NCBI GenBank assembly: GCA_003552785.1
Contig: PUOQ01000008.1
Coordinates: 1 to 7,809, forward strand
DNA from: Dehalococcoidia bacterium
Lineage (GTDB): Bacteria > Chloroflexota > Dehalococcoidia > Dehalococcoidales > CSSed11-197
Reading direction: 5' to 3'
DNA: 7,809 nt
The notes beneath the pieces are model-generated. The model was given only the letters and a program-made list of their open reading frames with translations, was not told the origin of the DNA and searched no databases. Both the position numbers and the translations under genes were made by a program. Of this stretch, positions 6,406 to 7,809 are shown piece by piece; positions within the stretch are counted from its first letter, which is position 1, and each line of letters begins with the position of its first letter.

Positions 6406-7809
6406 CACAGCCTTTGAGGCTGCCGGTATTTTTATGCCGGGTTTATGTTTTTGCATGCCTGGTGGCGGCGGGGATACTCTCCCCGCTGGTATGGGCGGTT
6501 ATACCCTGGCTGCTTGTGCCGCTGTTTGTGTTTCTGGAGTTCAAAAAGAGCCTCGCGGGCGCCAGGGTGGCTCTATCCCTTCTATTGCTATTGTGCGTTC
6601 CCCTGTTTTTTGAACCTTTGCTGGGCCCGTGGATAAGCCCTGCACTGGGCTTGCCGGTTGTTGCCCTGCTGGACCACAGCCTGAAGCAATACTCCCGCAC
6701 CAGCTACCCTTCCCCGGGAATAAAGGGGCTCAGGCCAACCGGGCTTTGCATCCGGCTGGGTTTATCCCTGGCGGCGGTTTTCGTGGTTGCTCTTTTCTTA
6801 ACCAGCCCGGGGCTTGTTATAAGCTGCGGCATCGCCGCTTTGTACCTGGCTCTGGTGCTTTATGCAGCGGGGCGCAGGTTAAAAATTCCTCCGGTTGAAG
6901 CCGGGGTGAAGGACTACCGGTGTATAGCCGGCAGCCGGAACCATGTGCCGCTTGAATTCTTTAACCGCTCCGGCATGGCCGGCAGCCTGAGCCTTGCTTC
7001 GCCCTTTTCATGGTTCAAGGTTTCCCCGGACAGGTTTGTCATGGACAATGCCGGGGTAGAAATAAGGGCATCGTTTTCCCCGCCCCTTTCCGGCCCGGAA
7101 AGCGTTACTTTACAGGCGGCATTTACAGACCCGCGGGGGTTTATCACTTCGGGTTTTGAAATTGAAGTTTTGCACCTTTTTGTTACTTCCAGAGCCAGGT
7201 ATGCTGAATGGCTGGCTCAAAAATACCTTGAGATGAGCAAAACCGGCGGGCTGGAATCCACCACCGCCACTGCTGCCAACACCCGTCACTCTTCCAGAAA
7301 AGGGGTGGAGTTCTACGGGCTGCGCCCCTACCAGCCGGGCGACACCGCCCGGATCATCGACTGGAAGCACAGCCTTAAATTACAGCGCATCATAGTCAAG
7401 GAATTCCTGGAAGCAAGCGTGGAGAGGGCGGCTGTTCTGGTGAACCTTTCCGTAGTCGATGACGAGGAAAAGGACAAACTGGTCTCCGGGCTGATTACCA
7501 CAGCGCTTACCCTTGCCAGGGAAAAGATCCCTTCTTCCATGGGTGCCTATAACCACCGGGAAGTGGTAACTGCCGGCCAGATGCTGGACCCCAGGCAGGC
7601 CCTGCTGAGGGCACTCCGGATTGCAAGGGAGGTTAGTGTGACGCTGAGCCCACGTAAATACCTGGAAACACCCGACGTAACCCGGCTTAGGGGCAACATC
7701 AACCGGTTGAAAGGGTCCGAACCGGGGCCTGCCCGGCGTCTGGGCGAGCTGCTGGAGCTTGAATACCTGGCGCTTAACGACACTGCAGCCAGAAACCCGG
7801 CCACCCAGG
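6402..7809 (+). CDS. DUF58 domain membrane protein (3' partial)
   Basis: A frame open from GTG 6402 to the window end, with no stop seen; 469 residues are visible. GTG overlaps the MoxR stop as GTGA, with a weak site AAGGTGG at 6391-6397. The N-terminal part is strongly hydrophobic: about 10-46 (one or two helices), 54-73, 115-133 and 135-156, which is more membrane segments than the common two-helix DUF58 layout. Residues 165-260 are a beta-rich region. The DUF58 signature is clear at 301-334: GVEFYGLRPYQPGDTARIID, then WKHSLKLQRIIVKEF. The following strand, which in vWA-like DUF58 proteins carries the LDxSxS metal site, reads VLVNLSVVDD (344-353), so the key Asp is Asn and the second Ser is missing. 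In typical family members this domain faces the cytosol and partners MoxR; the same is inferred here. The C-terminus and any following transglutaminase gene lie beyond the window. Confidence 0.9.
   Translation, partial: MTQPLRLPVFLCRVYVFACLVAAGILSPLVWAVIPWLLVPLFVFLEFKKSLAGARVALSLLLLLCVPLFFEPLLGPWISPALGLPVVALLDHSLKQYSRTSYPSPGIKGLRPTGLCIRLGLSLAAVFVVALFLTSPGLVISCGIAALYLALVLYAAGRRLKIPPVEAGVKDYRCIAGSRNHVPLEFFNRSGMAGSLSLASPFSWFKVSPDRFVMDNAGVEIRASFSPPLSGPESVTLQAAFTDPRGFITSGFEIEVLHLFVTSRARYAEWLAQKYLEMSKTGGLESTTATAANTRHSSRKGVEFYGLRPYQPGDTARIIDWKHSLKLQRIIVKEFLEASVERAAVLVNLSVVDDEEKDKLVSGLITTALTLAREKIPSSMGAYNHREVVTAGQMLDPRQALLRALRIAREVSVTLSPRKYLETPDVTRLRGNINRLKGSEPGPARRLGELLELEYLALNDTAARNPATQ

Noticed and set aside
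6445..6898. Short plus-strand frames (63 and 89 codons) after the MoxR gene
   Set aside because: They are out of frame with the long open DUF58 frame that starts at 6402 and covers the region without interruption.

Overview
The window is a compact, one-directional (all + strand) gene block from a GC-rich prokaryote. Bacterial signals favour a Gram-positive-type bacterium: GGAGG-type Shine-Dalgarno sites, a TTGACT-17 bp-TAAGAT promoter, frequent TTG/GTG starts, and a Pro/Thr-linker surface protein. My best guess is a clostridial Firmicute of the Desulfotomaculum/Pelotomaculum kind. That placement is inference from style and remembered similarity, not a search, and an archaeal relative of the operon cannot be strictly excluded.

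Region 1 (2-1459): the C-terminal 485 residues of a secreted or surface protein. It has a short beta-rich domain, a long (PT)n/(PE)n linker encoded by hexamer DNA repeats, a ZU5-like/beta domain, a CARDB-like domain and a C-terminal membrane anchor. Region 2 (1460-1602): a 143 bp gap holding a plausible sigma-A promoter whose 17 bp spacer is exactly a perfect inverted repeat, then a roughly 100 nt leader with further inverted repeats.

Region 3 (1603-7809, running off the end): six tightly packed genes. They are a 250-aa two-TM protein with a cytosolic domain of unknown function; an 85-aa three-TM protein; a 653-aa signal peptide/helical/three-Ig-like/TM/DUF4129-like protein; a 295-aa DUF4350-like protein anchored at both ends; a MoxR-family AAA+ ATPase; and a DUF58 protein truncated by the window end. 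The junctions are a 4 bp overlap, an 8 bp gap, a 14 bp overlap, a 1 bp gap and a 4 bp overlap, so the genes are almost certainly one operon with coupled translation.

MoxR-DUF58-DUF4350-DUF4129 sets, often with a transglutaminase-like membrane protein, are a known but functionally obscure association thought to act in maturation or assembly of envelope proteins. Here the ATPase would act in the cytosol on DUF58 and partners, while the Ig-like protein projects outside and presents DUF4129 inside. What looks less described is the added pair of small membrane proteins at the head of the operon, the fusion of DUF4129 to a helical/triple-Ig ectodomain, and departures from consensus in both the ATPase sensor region and the DUF58 vWA metal site. 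No transposons, CRISPR arrays, tRNAs or rRNAs were seen, and no gene on the minus strand is supported.
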